From Dioszegia crocea (Eukaryota; Basidiomycota; Tremellomycetes; Tremellales; Bulleribasidiaceae): a stretch of 64,000 nt of DNA. Within the stretch, counting starts at the first letter, position 1, and every line of letters begins with the position of its first letter. Of this stretch, positions 33,383-44,967 are shown in pieces. A program made the position numbers and the translations under genes. The stretch is taken from contig BCKK01000003.1 in assembly GCA_001600615.1 (NCBI GenBank), forward strand, positions 1,536,181 through 1,600,180, in the 5' to 3' direction. Under the pieces are notes generated by a model. The model had not been told where the DNA came from and ran no database searches. It saw only the letters and a program-made list of their open reading frames with translations.

Positions 33383-34172
33383 TGAGTGGCAAGAGGGGGG
33401 TTTTGGTGGATAGGGCCGGGTCCAGGAAATATTGGTACAGTGCAGTCTGCAACTAATAGTCCTAGCCTATTGAGGATATGTGGGGGAGGGGGAATTGTGA
33501 CACGATGAGGGTTGTTCACAGACTTATAGACTGGCTGGAAGTCGAAATCTCAAATTAGGGATGAGATGTGAACGAAGAGTGAATCTTCCCACGCGAGGTC
33601 CCTATATAGACCTCAAATGAGACCGCCAGCCATCGGGTCAGTCAGGCACATGCACCGCTTTGAAATGGCTATTCAGGAACAGAGTCAACAAGTCAGGTGC
33701 CACATATTCGGCAATATGATTCGCCGAAAGTCGCGTTCGTGGATGTCGTTGCAAGGTGCCAGAGATTGATGACTTTTCAGAAAAATCAAGTCCACCCTAC
33801 TTCGTACTAGGGACACACAGTTCAGGACTGGAAGCTTATGCTGGGCTATCAAGATATCGAATATACAGGCAGTCGGTGGGGGTCAGAACACGGCGCTGGA
33901 GAGACAGACTTTCGACCGGGTTTGAACTGAGACAAGACAAGATTTTCTATTTTGCTCAAAAATCCAGTCGATACACCTGCGAATGTGCGTGCACTAGAAC
34001 GGCCTCTCGTAAATGCCCCAAAAGCATGAGGAATGTGTTTCAGTTGTGTCAACCCGCAAATTCGCTTACATAGTGTTGTAGGCAACACCCTTGGATGCAT
34101 ATTGAGCCGCAAACGCAGTGCCAACTTGCGCCAAATCATACTGCATCCTCTTCATTCATCCCACTCTCCCCT
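33383..34172. other. Intergenic region upstream of copy B
   Basis: This 790-bp gap lies between the copy B start and the UBA1 stop. It is AT-richer than the genes and includes a TATATAG-like element on the minus strand at about 33603-33608. Small frames on both strands have no domain. Confidence 0.4.
33601..33610 (-). promoter_or_regulatory. Possible TATA box of copy B
   Basis: The minus strand reads CTATATAGG about 220 nt before the copy B start codon. Position and sequence suit a TATA element with a long leader, but there is no other support. Confidence 0.3.
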
Positions 34173-37100
34173 CTAGATATGAATCAAACAATACGGCACC
34201 TCCACATCTTCATCATCCTCGTCGTTGCACATAACCTCCACCAGCAGGTTCTTGACATGCGGCGGAATAGGCTTCTTGCTGACATTCTCGACGAGGTCCG
34301 ACATGCGCATGTTCATCCGTTCCGCGGCCTAAAGAGTGAGCTTGCTGCCTAGACCGCGACAGTCACGCATGTCGGAATCTGCATAACTCACCTTCTTGGG
34401 AGGAACGAACGATGACCAAAGCATAGAGACACCTTGGCTGACCATGGTGATTTCCAGCTTGTGCTCATTCTTGAAGAAGTCGAGTAGCTCTTTGAGCGTG
34501 GGGTTGTTGGGTAGTTCAAATCGGTCCCACAGAGTCCATTCGGTTTCTCCATACTGTAATGTCAGCTTGCACAAAGCGTAGTCGCCATGTCGTAGTCGCC
34601 ATGTTGTAAACTAACCTTCTGCTTGGCAGCGGCGATAGGCTCCGAGAATCCAAAGAAGGGCAAAGCGAGGTTGACGAAACCGTTCTTGTAGTCCTCAAGC
34701 TTCTCCTTTTTGTCGATAAGCTATACTTTGTCAGCTAATTCCAGTCCCGGTATCCGGGTACGGCACTCGCTTACCTTGTAGAGTTCGAGGCACACTAACC
34801 CGACAGCCAAAGCCGTCGTCGTAGCAATCGCAGGGATGATCTTTCCAGCAATCAACTTGGTCTTGTGCCTGTCCGCCTCTGTGATCTTGTAGTTCCTAGC
34901 TCGTAGGTTCGATGCGGCAGTGATGAAGTCGATGTGGTGGTTGGTGTCGTCGTCCTTCTCAAAGTCGACGGGTGCGAGACGGAAGCCTGCGAGCGATGAT
35001 GGGGAAGGCAGAGATTTGACAATGGAGTCTACATCTTCATCTACGATCGGTCAGCTCGGTGGACTATATCGAAAGACTCCGTTCCGTCCAACTGACCATC
35101 ATTAGACCCCTGCTGAACTGGGTCGGTCTCGCTAATCTGGATCTTGACGCCTGATTTGGGTTTGAATTCGGGGATGTTCATACCCTGTACGACTTTCTTG
35201 AATAGCGCTGGGTCTCGCTCGCCCTTCAGACCGTAGTTGAAGGCGTGGAGATTGGCCGCTGAGACGAGGTACGCAAAGTCGAGAGGCTAAATAATCAGCT
35301 TGAGCCTTGCCAATCTTCACGGCATCCCCATCTCACATCATCCAGGCTAAACTCCAAAGCATCCGGAGCTCGTTTAGGTCCAGACCAGAATGGGGTCCCG
35401 TTCGAGTTGACCTGATCCTTCGGCAAGTTGAACAACAACTGCTTAATCTCATTTCCGTAGTCCGTCTCGTACTGCATCCTGGCCCACTGGATACACTCGG
35501 CGAAGGACGTAGGTCGGTCCTTGACGAGGTATTTCTCAATCTGCTTGAGCTGGTCGTGATGCTGACCCGAGGATTTGAGGGTAGTCTCGACAAAGTTGGG
35601 CTGGGAGAGGTAGAGGTTGACGGTGGTAGGGGGGTTGACGAAGAGTGAGTCGAAAGCTTCTCGAGCCCACTGTATTGGTCAGCTTCGTTGTGTTGCAACC
35701 ATGAGCAACAGAAAGCTACAGAAAGCTGACATACCTGAATAGTGTGCTCAATGGCGTTGGGGAAGTTCTTGACTGTGCAAGACGGGATCGACTTCTCAGG
35801 TGGGTCCTGGGATGAAGAGTACGACTCGGTGATGAAGGGTACGACAACCTGGGTGTTGGCTTTGGTGCCCAATGTACCAGACTCGAGGAGGGGCTTCTGG
35901 TAGAAGACACATCTGCGGTCCATATATTGACCTATGTGGGTCAGCTTGGGATCAAGCAGAAGGAATAGTGCTCAAGATCACTCACGAGCCATGACATTGT
36001 CAAGCGCGTTGGTCACACCGTCTACAGCGGCAAAGAACTCGTCGCCGTATGTGTCTGGATGTCAGTACTCGTCCACATGATACAATAGCGATTCCAAACC
36101 CACCCTCAGTCTCAGGCCCAACCCTATCCTGGTGCGCAATGATCCTCCCCTTCAACTCAGGGTTCATCTCCGCCACTGCCGCTGCCGCTGCCTCAGCCTT
36201 GAAGTGTCCAACATCCTTAGGACGGAACAAGAACTGTCGATTGAGGTTACTCTTCTCAATCGTGTCCAGATCCGTAACGTGGATGATTCCATCTCCCTTG
36301 CTTCCCAGACCCATCATACTCCAGTTCTTAAGCATCTCGCACCCGATAGCCCCAGACCCAACGAGGAATTGCTTCTGCGACGCAATCTTCTCGTGGAACG
36401 CCTTGCCAAATACCGCTATTTGCCCATCGTACCTCGAGTTGAGGGGTTGGCAGTCGGCCTCGGAAGGAAGGGTCGACGGGAGTGACTCGAGCGAGTCGAA
36501 GTACATGTTCTGCTGCATGGGGTGGAATTTGGCAGAGCAGGCTTTGAGGACCTCCTGAGCGACAAAGCCACCAATGACGGCAACCATAGGGGATAGATCG
36601 CCAGTGGCCTGGAATGCGAGCGATTCGAGCACCGACTCGTTGAGGTCCTCCTCGCCCTTAGCGGCAGCGTGGATTTCCTTCGCAGATGAAACAATCTGCG
36701 CGGCATCTTCGGCGTTTCTGGGACGGGGTAGGCGATTGTTGGTTTCGTAGAACTTGGAAAGGGCTTGGAAACCGGCGTGTAGGGTAGCAGGGCGGTCCCA
36801 CTTTGCGAAATCGGTAATGAAGTATTCGGGCTGGGTGAGAGTCTCTTTGAGGGAGCGCTGAAGTATAAGCTTGGCACGTGCGGGATGACGGCTCAGATAA
36901 CTTACGAATTGAAGGATCTTGGGCATCTTAACCTGAGTGAAGATACCTCCAGTCTTGTATGAACCCAGACCGTTGGTGTTTCCTATTGTGAAAGTGTAGG
37001 GACCTGATTTGTGAGCTAAAATTCCCGCGGAAAAACTGATACGCAACTCACCCTTGGTAGTGACTTTGCGCGGCTCGGACGAGTTAAGTCCCTCCATACC

Positions 37101-38241
37101 CTTCACCTCGGTGAAAGTTACAAAGTCGCCATCTTCTAGTCCGTGTCGGGTCTCGTCCATACAAGTGACGAGGGCCTCTTCGCTCTGTATCGTAAGTTAT
37201 CTGCAGAGCACCAAAAGAGGAGAACCGTGTGTTCAAACGTACCTCTTCCACATGTACGATCATCCCGGATTGAGGGTTCTCTCCAGTCGAGTCAACACAG
37301 GCAAAGTCTTTCCCAAAGTCATTGAAGACCGATCTACTATGTCAGCTATAGACCACGGCTCTTCCACTCGTTCAGCTCACCCAAACAGCCCCCGGACATC
37401 CGCAGCGATAAAGTAGATTCCCTTGCTCCTTGCAAACTCGTCGATCTCAATTTGCTTGGCTACTGTGGCATTTGTGAGGACGACAACCTGTGATTATGAG
37501 CTGGTATGCCGATGCACTACGAGGAGTCAATAGCTCACCTGGAAAGGTGCGATCTTGTCCGCGGTGATATCTCCCGACCCCTCCAAAACATTGATAGGGA
37601 CATAAGAGTTGAGCTCAGAGAGCCGAGGGGCAGTGACAGCCGCTCGTGATTTTCCAACGTCGGCTTCGCGCAGGAAGAACTGATCTGTCAGCTGTACCCA
37701 ACATCGCTAAGCGGCGATTAGCTTACCTGTGTACCGAGGTCTGAAATCTCGACTGGGCTGGGATCATAGATCGTCACTGACTTCACACCCGCCAGCGCAA
37801 CATTCTTGGCTATCCATGGTCAGCTTCTATCCTCAGATCGGCAGGTGATATGAAGCTCACCTATCTCGACACCGAGACCCTTCATGCCGACGATAAGCAC
37901 ATTGGATGCGGCCATTTTCTTCATGGCTACATTGGTCAGCTTTGGGCCGTGAGAAATACACGGGGTTTAGAACTTACCCTCGTGTCCGAGGACGTATCTG
38001 GAGAGTCAGCTCTATCCACATCGTAAATTCGGATCAGCTCACAATTGACGAGAATAGAGACCCTCTAATTCATTCATCAGCTTTCTCTCCAGAATATTCT
38101 GAGCGAATTCCTTAGGGGGACTGAAACATACCATCGACTGTAGTCATTAGCAATTGGTCTTCCAGAGGCAGAGGCTTGCAAGCAATACAACGTACTAGAG
38201 TCTCCGGGCACGACGGAGTCCACCTCCATTTCGGAAGCCAT
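34173..38241 (-). CDS. UBA1: Ubiquitin-activating enzyme E1 (Uba1)
   Basis: Uba1 adenylates ubiquitin and passes it as a thioester to E2 enzymes. The 1014-aa product has the N-terminal motif [18 protein letters not shown], first Rossmann repeat [20 protein letters not shown], the active adenylation site [16 protein letters not shown] with [16 protein letters not shown], the catalytic-Cys block [20 protein letters not shown] and a C-terminal ubiquitin-fold domain ending [11 protein letters not shown]. Exons (minus): 38196..38241, 38132..38137, 38043..38064, 37978..37997, 37861..37926, 37727..37809, 37539..37679, 37381..37487, 37243..37333, 37052..37184, 36906..37003, 36104..36857, 35986..36054, 35735..35931, 35337..35669, 35097..35286, 34775..35040, 34616..34720, 34392..34553, 34173..34328. 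Exon 2 is only 6 nt; it supplies the Ile-Asp-Glu codons of the conserved motif. Confidence 0.95.
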
Positions 38242-39013
38242 GGCGTAGAGAAAGCGAGGGGGAAGGGAGGGTTGATAAGCTCAATTGAATCGGCGTCGCA
38301 CAGCGGCTGTACAGTTTTGGGCGTGGGAAATTGGAGGGTCTCGAGTGATTACGTTCTCCGCTGATGTATGCTATAGTAATCCTGCGGGAGTGATAGGGAA
38401 TTGTGATTGTATGAGCCAGAAGGAAAGAGGAGGAATGCGGAGGAAGGGGAGCTCAAAGGAGAAGCTAAGCTCGAGTGACATCCACGTGCGGTGACGATCG
38501 AAGGCGAGTTACGTCAGCTACCCCGCTTGGACCTGGTCACTGCGCGCTTCTTTGCCTTCCTTGTTGTCCACGTCTGCCTCTGCCTCGTATGGAGCTACAG
38601 ATTTATATGGGCCGCAGTGAGCAGCGAGGGGTGCCAGAGACGCAGAGGCTCCTGTAAAGAATGACACCATGAGGCGTTGGCAGAAGCGTGTCTGAGCGCC
38701 CGAGTGGTGTTACAAAGGCATTCACAGTTTCCGCTGGATCGGAGCTTGTCCTGCTCCACTTCCGCTCAAAGCTTGAGGTGGAGTATGCAGTAGAGGAAGG
38801 CGGGGTCTGAGAGCTCGGAGTTGGAAAGAGACGTGAAGCCCGCAAAGGTTCACGATGACACAAAAGCTTGAGGAGCCGATTCAGGCGAGACCCCCTAATC
38901 CCTTCTTCGCCTTTCCTTTGTCCTCTAGCCCCACATTTGGGCACATCACCCCAGTATACTCAGTACTAAGAATTCGAAGTACTCGCTGTTGTATACCTCG
39001 TCGTATCTGCAGC
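38242..39013. other. Divergent promoter region UBA1 / HAD gene
   Basis: This 772-bp gap separates divergent starts. I see no supported gene; frames at 38603-38944 (minus) are likely chance. No clear TATA box. Confidence 0.4.
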
Positions 39014-40300
39014 ATGACCGAAGTCCAAGTCAACGAAGCCAAAGTCTTCTTTGCGCCACAAGAAGCGGGTCCATCGAAGGGTACGATCGCTGTGGATATG
39101 GATGATGTGCTAGCGTGCGTAATTGGGGCAGTTCATACCGAGAGTATGACTATGAGCTGACCTTTCTCCAGACAAACAAATGCTACGATCGTTGAAAGTG
39201 CGTATACATATCCGCTGTAGCGTGAGCACTTGCTGATTCCATAGTGCACAACGCCAGATATGGAATGCAGCCTCCCTTGACCCTTGCCGATTTCAAGCAC
39301 TGTACGTCTGCATCTAAGTTCTAGCCTCGGCTACATACTGATCGGATAGATCTATACTGGAACAATCGAGGCTGGGGAGGACCCAAAGAAACCGCAAAGA
39401 TGGTCGTACGTCGTGTTCCTCCCCACTCCGATTCCCCCACCCTGCTGACGGTCGCCATTACCTCTCGCCAAAACTTCCTGTCGCTGATATACGTACTGAC
39501 CAGCCAGATGGAACTCTGCGACGCAGGCTTATATGGCAAGAGCCCACCAGTCCCAGGGGCTCGAGAAGGCCTACAACGACTGAAAGATATGGGCTACCGG
39601 CTAATCATCATCACCGCCAGAGGCGAAAGCAGCCGGGAAGTATCTGAGGATTGGATAGCGCAGTATATGCCTGACTGTGAGCTATGCCCGACTCGTGGTT
39701 CACTGCGAAATAAAGTAGCTGACCCACCCTGCAGTGTTTGACGAAATTCACTTCACTGGCGCATTTGTGCACCTCGCCGCAACGCATGAGGAGGACGAAG
39801 GGCATGTAGCAAAGCGAGCTGTGGTTTCTCACAAGAAACGAACCAAGGCAGAAGTGAGCTCTCCTCCTTGTCCTACAGACACTTTCCATCTGTCTCATCA
39901 GGCCGAAGTCGCAACTGACGCCTAGATCTGCCATGAAACCAACGCCTTTGTCCTGATTGACGATTCGACCGAGAACGTCCTTCACGCCACACTCCACTCA
40001 TCCCCTCCTGTCCAATGCCTCCTATTTGGCGCTTACGCATGGAACGCAGCCATCATTCCTCCGCCCAACACACCCGGGATGGAAGATGTACAGGTACACC
40101 CTGATGATCGGGCGCTGGACGAGGGCGGGTTGACATATGTCCAAAAGGAGGAAAAGGGCCTGACGGAGGAGTCTGAGAAGCGGTGGGAGGAGTGGAGGGA
40201 AAGAGGGTGGGTGCCGAAGGGTGTGGAGAGGGTCAAGAATTGGGAAGAAGTTGTGCAGTGGGTAAAGAGGCGGGAGGAGGGTGGTTCGGAGGGGAGATGA
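39014..40300 (+). CDS. HAD-superfamily phosphatase, deoxyribonucleotidase-like
   Basis: The product (300 aa) has HAD motif I AVDMDDVLAQTN (nucleophile Asp28, acid/base Asp30), a cap segment, motif II with Thr in LIIITARG, and motif IV LIDDS. Layout and the tyrosine/tryptophan-rich cap (HYLYWNNRGWGG) resemble 5'(3')-deoxyribonucleotidase-type HAD proteins, which dephosphorylate nucleotides; other small phosphatases are possible. The C-terminus is a charged Glu/Arg/Trp-rich helix (EEWRERGWVPKGVERVKNWE). Exons: 39014..39114, 39172..39197, 39245..39301, 39350..39405, 39508..39676, 39735..39853, 39926..40300, in frame. The start is well fixed; the 26-nt exon 2 is supported by the conserved TNATIVE sequence. 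Confidence 0.8.
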
Positions 40301-41246
40301 GTCGGGGGGACTAAGTGGAGTGGGTCCTAGTGAATACGACGGAGAACAGGATGTATCTAGTGGGTTGTAAGTCAATGCTTAAGTCTTGCAGCTATGAGTG
40401 GCAATGCCGAGCGACGCGACCCTGAGTCTGCATCCTTTCTTGGGTCGGGCCACAATCAGTGAGAGGCTTCAGCTTAACATTGTTCACCATCATCCTCCAG
40501 TGCATTCCAAGCCATGGCTGAAGGGTCCTCATTCACAGAGCATGCATCAAGCCTAACTACAGGCACATCGCACCTTCCCGCGAACAAAGAAAAAAGGCTA
40601 TATAAAAAGAAAAAAAGAAAAAGAGGGGTTGGCCCATGTGGGCGCAGACTATCTAAGCTATGACTAAACTACACAGAGGCTTCCCAGAAAACGTAGGTCG
40701 TATATACACAAGAAGAGCTAAGAACTAAGTCTAGACTGAAAGTCGGTCGATAGGGGTCGACGGACAGGGCTGGTAAGGGACGAGTTTTTGTTGAGTGGGG
40801 TTGAGTGGGTAGGCAGGCAGCGGGGCGGCAGGTAGAGCCCGAGGGCGGGAAAGGACAGTCTGATGTTTTTGGGGGTTTGGTAGGGTTTTGGATCTGGCAT
40901 TCTCGATGAAAATGTGACCGAGCGATGCGATATGGGTGTGTTGGGGGTATATGAGGGTCGTTAGGCCGAAACTGAGCATCGGCGGAGTCTCTCTGAATGG
41001 GGGTAAATTATAAGTTTTCGTCTAAGACAGAGGAAATGGAAGGGCGCAAAAGACGGATGGTTCGACGGGTCCGTGTTTAGCGAGTGGTGGATTTTAGCCG
41101 GTGGCTTATCCTTTTGGGTGGGTGGGTGGGGGCGGGGGTGAAATGGGGAAAGGGGTGAAAAGGGAAGTGAGATCCGTAAAGAGATAGCGAAGTGAAGGTG
41201 GTATGATTGAAGACGATAGCCGAAGAAGGACGAAAAGACGATCAGC
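40301..41246. other. Convergent intergenic region with A-rich tract
   Basis: This 946-bp gap between convergent genes has an A-rich tract (40590-40628: AAAGAAAAAAGG, TATATAAAAAG, AAAAAAAG) and a GT/GGGT-rich stretch near 41100-41150. These suit 3' ends. No supported gene. Confidence 0.45.
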
Positions 41247-43874
41247 CTAGTCCCATCTCGACCGAACTGTAAATCCAGTAGGGTTCAAAACCGCCATAAC
41301 CGCCGCTTCCCTCGGATCCTGATTCTCAACGCCAAACAGCGTATCGAGTGGCTGTCGGGCGTATCGCGAGGGTCGGACCTGTGCGATCCCAGGTTCGAGG
41401 TAGATGCCCGTGGGGTTGAATTTGGGCGGGCACTGCGAGATAGCAGTAGGGATAGGGAGTGACGATGGGTTCTTTCGGATTTGGGCCGGGATGGGATTGG
41501 GATTGGGATTGGGAAGAGGCGCCGACACTGATGCCTGTACCCGTCGACCGAGTGATGGGTAAGTGTCATGGTCGTATGGCTCGCATCGCGCTTCGGAGGA
41601 CGAGACGCGGGTACGATGGCTATCGTGAGGATCTTGCCAATTGGAGGTGGCGGTGCAAGGGAGGGGTCGAGGTCGGTCGTATGGTGATGGCGACAGAGTA
41701 GGGGATAAGGAAGGATCATGATAGATTGGAGGAGGACCAGCCAGAATGGCAGCTTCATCAACTGCCAAACCGGCTCTCCACTCCGTAATCATATCTGAAT
41801 GTGCTGAAGAGTTGGAAGCCGATCGACGCAATTCGGAAATGGTAGGTAAGAACCTTGCAGCCCCATCATAATCCAAAAACTCATCCTCGCTCTCATCCTC
41901 ACTTTCGTCGACCGCCGCTTCCTCTTCGAATACACGTCTATCATCCATCTCCTCACATGCCCGATACTCCGCCTCCATCTCTTCATCATCGACCAACGCA
42001 CTGACGTTCCGCGCAGCATCTTCATCCTCCATCACTTCATCCGCATCTGCCTCTTCTGCCCGACCGGGAAGTGGGCCTTGGGGGAAAGACCACTGTGAGA
42101 CTGGGGTCGAACCCCTCGATCCTTGAGCCCGCGGATCGTACTCCCCTGCCTGCTCATCGGCATAATACATTTCCTCCAATCGACGATCGACGTAGTCGTA
42201 GTATTCAACATCGAGTGGGAGTCGGGCAGATAAGGGCTTGACGGGTTCCCAAATCTCATTCGCCCGAGCGTCCGAGACCATCTGATCCAATAAAGGGTAG
42301 AGCACCGCGTGCGAACCGTCCGACAAGTCCAACTCTGTCCAACGGAGATTGACAAAGTCGGTCCAGGATGATATGGGGATATGAAGCGAGTGGTGGAGAT
42401 CGCCCAGAGCGGCGAATTCGAGTTGTTCAATATCTTTCTTGGGGATAAGAGATACTTCACTCCTATGTACATCAGCGCCATTCTTTGAAATGACTGAATA
42501 GACATACCAGGAAGAAGTCAAGAAGGCATTGTCATCCAGCCACTTGCCAGAGAGCAAGAGACCCAACAGCGCAACTCGCTGCTCGACTCCATCATCCTCT
42601 GACCCCACCTCTTTCCGTAGTAATCGCCTGATGGCAGCACCCTTCTCTCCATCCCCATCGTGTAAACCCAAACCGTGCAGGTACCACACGGCAGAAACCA
42701 CAGCGGACGGCGCGATCGTCATACGCTGAATCAAGTTGGTGACGAAGGAAACCAACCGGTCATTGACCCTCGGCGAGTTTTTCCAGAGAAGGTTGTAGGG
42801 ATCGTACGCCTCATAAGCGGTCTCTCGACGCACGGGTGGTTTGGGGGCATATCGATGCGAGTAGTGGGGGATAGGAAGACCGACGCGATCCCACCCATCG
42901 CGTTCTCTCCCGGCTACTCCCCAGATATCCTCCGACGCGCCATTGACGCCAGGTCGGTACATTCCAGGATCAATGAGCACGTACGCGACTTGCTGGGCAT
43001 ACCAAGTGGCCAGAGACTCAGTGAGGGTGTAGGCGCGCTTGGGCGAGGCAATGGCGGTGGTGACTGGCGCGCTGTAGACTCGCGGGCCAGCATAAGGCGC
43101 ACGGACCGCCATGTCGTGATCGACAGTCCGGTGGCTGAGGTGAGGGGCACGAATGTGGATCGCTTCGTACACCGCGCCATACTCGTGATTCGGCCAAGTA
43201 CGGGGTATGTACCGGTGGTTGAGGTCGTACAGGTGGCCATCAATGACGTCGGGTCGGACATCAGCGAGGGTTTGAGAGGGGTACGATCCATCTGCGTAGA
43301 ACGCCCTGAGAGGCACGGGCTCCATCAGCTGCGCATGGTGGGCTTGCGCAGGGATAAGCGGGGGTGTGGGGTTGACGTAGTCGAAGAGGGCTCGAATGGG
43401 ATTACGAGAGGGCGTAGGCTGTTCCCAAATCCGGTTGAGGGACATGCTGGCGATACGCTCAGACTCGCGAATGGGATTGGAGTTGACGTTCGAGGGCTGT
43501 ATAGGCGATAAGGCAAGTGGGAAAGACGCGTCGGGGAGGGAGTAAGGGCAAGGGAAAGCAATAGAGGACATGGGATGGCAAAGGCAAGGAGTAAAAGGCT
43601 CAGTCAGCCCATATTCACCAACATCATCATCAATACTCACGTCGGCAAACCTCCCCTGCGCCTGTCCTTGTCCACGCGCCATGCCCTGAAACTCAGGCTG
43701 CCAACTGCACGCTTCCTTCGCCAGCACATCCAGCTCCGCCTCAGTCACCGGCGCGCCTGGATATCCGCCTCGCGCCAATGTCTCCCTGTATCCAGCCTTA
43801 ATCACCGCCAGGCGCTCAGTGTACGCGTCGCCATAATACCCGAGGCCGGGTGGCGGCATGGTAGAGATCGGCAT
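41247..43874 (-). CDS. PHO80-family (PCL-type) cyclin with long extensions
   Basis: Cyclins of this family activate Pho85-type kinases in nutrient and cell-cycle control. The cyclin box lies around residues 365-500: LVSFVTNLIQRMTIAPSAVV, WYLHGLGLHDG, VALLGLLLSGKWLDDNAF, SSWSEVSLIPKKDIEQLEFA and LHIPISSWTDFVN. The 45-nt intron 42463..42507 is inferred because removing it restores SWSEVS; it is in frame, so unspliced RNA is also open. A second in-frame intron at 43599..43640 is possible. The protein of about 850 aa is far longer than typical PCLs, with Pro-rich N- and acidic/Ser-rich C-terminal regions (EDESEDEFLDYD). Start could be Met at 43874 or 43859. The kinase partner is unknown. Confidence 0.75.
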   Translation of the reverse strand: MPISTMPPPGLGYYGDAYTERLAVIKAGYRETLARGGYPGAPVTEAELDVLAKEACSWQPEFQGMARGQGQAQGRFADVSIDDDVGEYGLTEPFTPCLCHPMSSIAFPCPYSLPDASFPLALSPIQPSNVNSNPIRESERIASMSLNRIWEQPTPSRNPIRALFDYVNPTPPLIPAQAHHAQLMEPVPLRAFYADGSYPSQTLADVRPDVIDGHLYDLNHRYIPRTWPNHEYGAVYEAIHIRAPHLSHRTVDHDMAVRAPYAGPRVYSAPVTTAIASPKRAYTLTESLATWYAQQVAYVLIDPGMYRPGVNGASEDIWGVAGRERDGWDRVGLPIPHYSHRYAPKPPVRRETAYEAYDPYNLLWKNSPRVNDRLVSFVTNLIQRMTIAPSAVVSAVWYLHGLGLHDGDGEKGAAIRRLLRKEVGSEDDGVEQRVALLGLLLSGKWLDDNAFLTSSWYVYSVISKNGADVHRSEVSLIPKKDIEQLEFAALGDLHHSLHIPISSWTDFVNLRWTELDLSDGSHAVLYPLLDQMVSDARANEIWEPVKPLSARLPLDVEYYDYVDRRLEEMYYADEQAGEYDPRAQGSRGSTPVSQWSFPQGPLPGRAEEADADEVMEDEDAARNVSALVDDEEMEAEYRACEEMDDRRVFEEEAAVDESEDESEDEFLDYDGAARFLPTISELRRSASNSSAHSDMITEWRAGLAVDEAAILAGPPPIYHDPSLSPTLSPSPYDRPRPLPCTATSNWQDPHDSHRTRVSSSEARCEPYDHDTYPSLGRRVQASVSAPLPNPNPNPIPAQIRKNPSSLPIPTAISQCPPKFNPTGIYLEPGIAQVRPSRYARQPLDTLFGVENQDPREAAVMAVLNPTGFTVRSRWD

Positions 43875-44967
43875 GGTGGGGAAAGGGGTGGGAACCGAAG
43901 TGCCCCAAATGACCCGGAAGGGTCGGTGTGCGCTGCTTTGTAAGCGGCGCGGGGGAGTCGATGGGGATTCGAGAGGTAGAAGGTCTCGAATCTATCGACA
44001 AGTGGTATGGAGATTTTGTGTACGAGTGGCGAAAGTCGAGTGAATGACGCGCGAGTCGTAAAAAGTGTGAAGATTTGGGAGGGGATCGAAAAATCTAACT
44101 TCGCGCTAAGGGAGCAAGGAGCAATCCAACCAGTAAAGGTCTGCAGAATTGCGCTCTACTTGCTAGATGGGCGGCGGGTTGATGTCGATGCGCTCTCGAT
44201 GGGAGAAGGCGACAAGGGCCAGAAGGTAGGGGGGAGGGAGTTCGAGGAGTGGGTGGATGGTGGTGTCGGTGACGCTCCTGACAAATCCGAAATCAACAAT
44301 CCTGTCAAGTCGTCAGCACCCCGACAATACAAAGAGGGAAGAAGAAAGAGGGGACGAATGGGTAAACGTACCAAGCGCCGAAGAGGCTGGATGTTGGGTA
44401 TCGATCGAGGGTGAATGGCCCCGAAACTGACCCTTTGACGTATTTGCTGTTGGCACACGTTTTCCCAGCTCCGACCGTCCTAGTCCTGATCCCTTCCTTT
44501 CTGCTCCTTCGCCTGCTCTACTCTGCACTGCAAAACGCCTTTGATCGCCGTGGCGAAGCCTTGCTGTTTTGACCTTTTCGCCCTATTTCTCGCTCGAGCC
44601 TCAGATGAAGAGGCGAGTCTTTCGAGAGAGGGTTGAAAAGGGCGCCGGCTGGCTGGCGAGTAGAATTTTTGGGAGAGAAGACAGGAATCTATGAAAGATA
44701 ACCTGCTTACACCCCTTTTAGAAGAAGTGTGGGAGACTGGTAAGGAAGAGAAGGCTTCCCTGGCCTCGTGCCACACACGGAAATTTGATTTCGGCGTTCT
44801 CGGCATTTGGGTTTGGCTGGGAGTGGCGCCTGTTGCCACCCATCCATCCACCCCCCTATTGATACAGTCCATATGCCTAGTGCTTGCAAACGTGGGACAG
44901 GTTCATCAGGTCACGTCGCTATGCACATACAAAGACATACAACTACTGATATTCTACTCTTTCAGAT
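43875..44967. other. Upstream region of the cyclin gene
   Basis: This 1093-bp gap holds the cyclin promoter and leader and the 3' end of the UPF0643 gene. A basic plus-strand frame (44007-44414, ending RRGWMLGIDRG) and a minus frame (44480-44872) are open but overlap and lack domains. An intron-containing leader or uORFs are possible. Confidence 0.4.

Noticed and set aside
20000..34000. Idea that copy A, the zinc-finger pair and copy B form one functional cluster
   Set aside because: Strands are mixed, unrelated genes intervene and nothing in the sequence links their regulation.
40586..40640. A-rich tract considered as a poly(A) tail of a retrotransposed copy
   Set aside because: No coding or repeat sequence precedes it and no target duplication is visible; it is more likely a 3' end signal.
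44007..44414. Basic 135-codon plus-strand frame
   Set aside because: It overlaps the cyclin upstream region, has no domain, and its Lys/Arg-rich end comes from purine-rich DNA.
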